NCBI GenBank assembly: GCA_030145055.1 | Contig: JAQYWK010000003.1 | Location: 558,001-622,000, forward strand | Origin: Desulfovibrio sp. | GTDB taxonomy: Bacteria > Desulfobacterota > Desulfovibrionia > Desulfovibrionales > Desulfovibrionaceae | Reading direction: 5' to 3' | DNA length: 64,000 nt | Shown: one piece after another, positions 60,908 through 64,000 of the stretch | Layout: every line of letters starts with the position of its first letter | Position numbering within the stretch: position 1 is the stretch's first letter | The notes under the pieces: model-generated | What the model was told of the DNA's origin: nothing | The model's database searches: none | Seen by the model: only the letters and a program-made list of their open reading frames with translations | Translations under genes and position numbers: made by a program

Positions 60908-61951
60908 ATGCTTAAATGCGGACTTTTTTTTACTTCATATAATAAAGAAGACCAGCTCTTCCCGTCCATGTTCCAAAAAACATGTTTGGGTATGTTCCTT
61001 GTGGCAATGCTCATCGCGCCGCAGGTCCTCGACTTCTACTATATATCAGTGATGAACCTGATCATGATCGCAGTCATCGGAGCTGTATCCCTCAACCTGC
61101 TCACCGGAGTATGTGGTCAGATGTCCCTTGGACATGGCGCATTTGTCGGGGTCGGAGCATATGGCTGTGCGGTATTAGCCGCCAAAGGATTACCCTTCGT
61201 TGTCTGCCTGCTCGGTGGTGGAGCTCTTGCCGCAATGGCCGGCATGTTCTTCGGCATTCCATCGCTGAGGCTTAAAGGTATCTACCTCGCAATCTCAACT
61301 TTGGCCGCCCAGATGATCTTGGAATACGTATTCCTACACTGGTCAGCATTTACTGGCGGCGCAAACGGAATGCCAGTTGATCCACCGTCCATCATGGGAT
61401 TCTCCTTCGATTCAGACGAAAGAATGTTCTACCTAATCTTCGCAGTAACCATTGTATGCGTACTCGGAGTGAGCAATATCATCCGGTCCCGTTCCGGTAG
61501 AGCTTTTGTCGCCATCCGCGACTTCTATCAGTCAGCAGAAAATGTCGGTGTAAATCTATTCCAGTTCAAGCTACAGGCATTCGCAACCAGCTCTTTCATG
61601 GCTGGAATCGCCGGAGGACTCTGGGCCTACTACACCATGTATATCACCCCGGAACAGTTCTCCATATCACTGTCTATCAGCTACCTCGCCATGATCATCG
61701 TCGGCGGAATGGGTTCTGTGACAGGCGCAATATTTGGAGCTGTTTTCATTACCCTCCTTCCAGAGGTTCTGAATACTGCAACATCGTTAGTGGGATCTTT
61801 TGCTCCAGATATCAGCGCGCTAATGGCTCCGCTTAAAGAAGGAATATTCGGACTGACTCTCGTACTCTTCCTTATATTCGAACCGGAAGGTCTGGTTCGC
61901 AAGTGGAAGATGATTAAGGCGTACTGGAAAATGTACCCCTTTGCTTACTAA
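60908..61951 (+). CDS. livM: LivM-type ABC transporter permease
   Basis: A 347-residue permease with about nine hydrophobic segments. Typical sequences are LLTGVCGQMSLGHGAFVGVG near residue 68, GRAFVAIRDFYQSAENVGVN (the loop that docks the ATPase) and IIVGGMGSVTGAIFGAVFI. The N-terminal 20 residues are polar and cysteine-containing (LKCGLFFTSYNKED), before the first membrane span. Its ATG is one base after the livH stop. Confidence 0.93.
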   Translation: MLKCGLFFTSYNKEDQLFPSMFQKTCLGMFLVAMLIAPQVLDFYYISVMNLIMIAVIGAVSLNLLTGVCGQMSLGHGAFVGVGAYGCAVLAAKGLPFVVCLLGGGALAAMAGMFFGIPSLRLKGIYLAISTLAAQMILEYVFLHWSAFTGGANGMPVDPPSIMGFSFDSDERMFYLIFAVTIVCVLGVSNIIRSRSGRAFVAIRDFYQSAENVGVNLFQFKLQAFATSSFMAGIAGGLWAYYTMYITPEQFSISLSISYLAMIIVGGMGSVTGAIFGAVFITLLPEVLNTATSLVGSFAPDISALMAPLKEGIFGLTLVLFLIFEPEGLVRKWKMIKAYWKMYPFAY

Positions 61952-62005
61952 ACACGCGGGCAACCGCATTTACGATAACCTAACATTTTTACTAGGAGAA
62001 AAATT

Positions 62006-63166
62006 ATGAAAAAGATCATAATTTCAATGGCAGCAATAGCGGCAATGCTTTTCGCTTCCACAGCTTTCGCGACAGTTAAAGTCGGTGTACTTTCCGACCT
62101 TACAGGACCAACCTCCAGCGTAGGAGTTCCTTACGCCCAGGGCATTAAAGATTGTGTTGCATACGTTAACGCCAATGGCGGAATCGATGGCGACAAAATA
62201 GAACTGATTCAGGTCGATTACGCTTACAACGTTCAGCAGGCACTTTCTGCATATAAACGTTTCAAATCCGCTGGCATAGTTGCTCTTCAGGGTTGGGGAA
62301 CAGGCGACACCGAAGCTCTGGTACGTTTTGTCAAACGTGACAAAATTCCCGTATTTTCTGCTTCCTACTCAGCTCATCTCATGGACCCATCCAAAGCTCC
62401 TTACAACTTCACAGTAGCACCTGATTACTCCACACAGGGACGTGCAGGTTTGAAGTACATTAAAGATACATGGAAAGAAGCACGCGCTCCGCGCATCGCT
62501 TTTGTTTACCCAGATAAACCATACGGCCACACTCCTCTTCCAGCTATGAAAGAATATGCTGTAGAGCTTGGTTTTGAAGTAACAGGCGACGAAACTCTTG
62601 ACCTTAAAGCGATGGACGCAACTCCTCAGATTCTCGGCCTGAAAAAGCAAAAAGCTGACTTCGTATGGGTTGGCGGAACGACTCCTTCCACAGCGGTACT
62701 GATGAAAGACGCTAAAAAGCTCGGTTTCGCGGGTAAGTTCCTCGTAAATATCTGGGGAAATGACGAAAACCTTGCCAAAATGGCCGGACCTGCCTGTGAA
62801 GGAAATCTCGGAATTCAGGCTGCGTCTGTTTACGGACAGGACGTTCCCGGCATGAAGATGATTGAAGACGAAACCAAAGGTAAGCCTCAGATGACTCATT
62901 ACATGCGCGGATTTGTATCCGGCATGGTTATGGTCGAAGGCATGAAAAAGGCAAAAGCTAATGGAAACCTAACGGGTGAAGGCATTAAAGACGCACTTGA
63001 AACAATGCGTAATTACGATCCAATGGGACTTGCTCCGGCAATCAGCTACTACCCAGAAGATCACAGGCCAAGCATGGCTGTTAACGTCTGTACTGTTAAA
63101 GACGGTAAACTTGAGTACTTGGAAACGGTTTCTTTGCCTCGCGACAACAAGTGGCTCGGCAAATAA
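62006..63166 (+). CDS. LivK-type periplasmic substrate-binding protein
   Basis: A 386-residue periplasmic binding protein. The signal peptide MKKIIISMAAIAAMLFAS is cleaved after AFA. The Peripla_BP_6 fold follows: VKVGVLSDLTGPTSSVGVPY, CVAYVNANGGIDGDKIELIQ, GWGTGDTEALVRFV and FVYPDKPYGHTPLP. It delivers the ligand to LivH/LivM. The neighbouring acyl-CoA ligase suggests that the ligand may be an organic acid rather than leucine or valine. TAGGAG precedes the ATG, 54 bp after livM. Confidence 0.92.
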   Translation: MKKIIISMAAIAAMLFASTAFATVKVGVLSDLTGPTSSVGVPYAQGIKDCVAYVNANGGIDGDKIELIQVDYAYNVQQALSAYKRFKSAGIVALQGWGTGDTEALVRFVKRDKIPVFSASYSAHLMDPSKAPYNFTVAPDYSTQGRAGLKYIKDTWKEARAPRIAFVYPDKPYGHTPLPAMKEYAVELGFEVTGDETLDLKAMDATPQILGLKKQKADFVWVGGTTPSTAVLMKDAKKLGFAGKFLVNIWGNDENLAKMAGPACEGNLGIQAASVYGQDVPGMKMIEDETKGKPQMTHYMRGFVSGMVMVEGMKKAKANGNLTGEGIKDALETMRNYDPMGLAPAISYYPEDHRPSMAVNVCTVKDGKLEYLETVSLPRDNKWLGK

Positions 63167-63196
63167 TATAGAATTGATACTGACATAGATATGAAC

Positions 63197-63224
63197 AATC
63201 GGGAGGGTTATTGCCCTCCTGATT
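63197..63224 (+). promoter_or_regulatory. Hairpin between the binding-protein gene and livF
   Basis: AATCGGGAGGG pairs with CCCTCCTGATT (one mismatch) across a short loop. There is no T run, so it is more likely an mRNA-stability or attenuation element that favours the binding-protein message than a full terminator. Confidence 0.55.
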
Positions 63225-63244
63225 ATCCAAGGTAAGGAAAATAT

Positions 63245-64000
63245 ATGAGTCTGCTAAACGTTCAAAATCTCGAAGTCGTATACAACGATGTTGTTTTGGT
63301 TTTGAAAGGTCTTTCGTTAAATGTCGAAAAGGGCAGTATTACAACTCTGCTTGGCGCAAACGGCGCGGGTAAATCCACCACACTGAAAGCTATCTCCGGC
63401 CTATTAGAGGGCGAAGACGGCAAGGCTACATCCGGTACAATTCTCTATAAGGGAAAACCGATGAGCAGCAAAAGCCCCGAAAAAACAGTGCGCCAAGGAA
63501 TTTTTCAGGTAATGGAAGGACGCCGCATTTTTGAAGATCTCACAGTTGAGGAAAATCTTCGTTGCGGAGCCTACACCCAGCCTGCCAAAAACTTTTCAAC
63601 TAACCTTGAAAAAGTTTACACATATTTCCCGAGACTGCGCGAACGCAGAACACAGCTTGCAGGATACATGTCCGGCGGAGAACAGCAGATGCTGGCTATC
63701 GGCAGATCTGTAATGGCATGTCCTGAGCTACTGTTACTCGATGAGCCATCGCTCGGACTAGCCCCGCTTCTGGTAGAAGAAATTTTTGATATCGTTAAAA
63801 AAATTAATAAAGAAGAAGGCGTAACCGTCCTTCTGGTCGAACAGAATGCCCGCATGGCCCTGTCCCTAGCCGATTACGGTTACATAATGGAAAATGGCCG
63901 AATTGTTATGGACGGCAAGGGTTCAGAACTATTACATAACCCAGATGTTCAAGAATTCTACCTAGGCCTATCCCACGGCGGAGAAAAACGTAGCTACCGC
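63245..64000 (+). CDS. livF: LivF-type ABC transporter ATPase (3' end outside window)
   Basis: The second ATPase of the importer; 252 codons are visible and the frame is open at the window edge. It has Walker A GANGAGKST, signature MSGGEQQMLAIGRSVM, Walker B LLLLDEPSLGLAP and switch His replaced by Gln in LLVEQNARMALSLADY, as is normal for LivF. The QGIFQVMEGRRIFEDLTVEE stretch is also typical. GGTAAGGAAAATAT supplies the ribosome site. Probably only a few residues are missing. Confidence 0.93.
   Translation, partial: MSLLNVQNLEVVYNDVVLVLKGLSLNVEKGSITTLLGANGAGKSTTLKAISGLLEGEDGKATSGTILYKGKPMSSKSPEKTVRQGIFQVMEGRRIFEDLTVEENLRCGAYTQPAKNFSTNLEKVYTYFPRLRERRTQLAGYMSGGEQQMLAIGRSVMACPELLLLDEPSLGLAPLLVEEIFDIVKKINKEEGVTVLLVEQNARMALSLADYGYIMENGRIVMDGKGSELLHNPDVQEFYLGLSHGGEKRSYR

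Noticed and set aside
62369-62899. 176-codon minus-strand frame inside the binding-protein gene
   Set aside because: Antisense shadow of a complete binding-protein gene; no ribosome site or family feature.

Overview
The window looks like chromosomal DNA of a marine Desulfovibrionaceae bacterium (Maridesulfovibrio/Desulfovibrio type). This rests on gene content and moderate-to-low GC judged by eye, not on a database match. The pointers are a three-gene archaeal-type glutamate synthase with ferredoxin domains, many sensory kinases, Cache proteins and cyclic-di-GMP enzymes, and a LIV-type ABC operon carrying an acyl-CoA ligase. I see no rRNA, CRISPR array, integrase or intact insertion sequence.

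Layout. 1-13.3 kb: two copies of a tRNA-Val/tRNA-Asp/terminator block, about 13.0 kb apart, flank a mixed accessory region. It holds a CNNM/CBS membrane protein, a frameshifted Fe-S protein remnant, a DUF389 protein, a divergent LysR/LysE pair, yjdM, an unrecognised 342-aa protein, an FNR-like regulator with a TIGR04076 gene, gltS, a cytoplasmic tandem-Cache protein and a SpoIIAA-like protein. 13.5-22.5 kb: a chemoreceptor, a methyltransferase, an AraC regulator with an EamA exporter, and a BMP-type binding protein next to a hybrid kinase. 22.6-36.4 kb: a YgiW-type OB-fold protein, an RluA-type pseudouridine synthase, the glutamate synthase operon, an HD-GYP phosphodiesterase with a methyltransferase, greA behind a leader terminator, a stand-alone RluA N-terminal module, a META lipoprotein, a PAS kinase and a PAP2 phosphatase. 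36.5-45.5 kb: an RND pump with its adaptor, ComFB, a diguanylate cyclase, and an ArsR/permease pair with two copies of one operator-like site, followed by queF. 45.7-51.4 kb: yhhQ and a LuxP/LuxQ-type autoinducer-2 receptor pair that converges on a REC-GGDEF gene. 51.4-56.1 kb: a 1564-residue phosphorelay kinase. 56.1-64 kb: a promoter region with repeated GCAAC/GTTGC elements, then an operon of CBS-ACT protein, LivG, acyl-CoA ligase, LivH, LivM, binding protein and LivF. LivF runs off the right edge.

Themes. Signal transduction dominates: five kinases or receptors, two GGDEF proteins and one HD-GYP protein. The most striking locus is the luxP-luxQ-like pair. Its binding protein keeps nearly all the residues that contact AI-2 in Vibrio LuxP, but the kinase has no receiver domain. 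Other points worth pursuing are the LIV/acyl-CoA ligase operon with its operator-like array, a split RluA-family enzyme, a nearly G-free leader before the FNR-like gene, and a 16-bp palindrome between that gene and its TIGR04076 partner.
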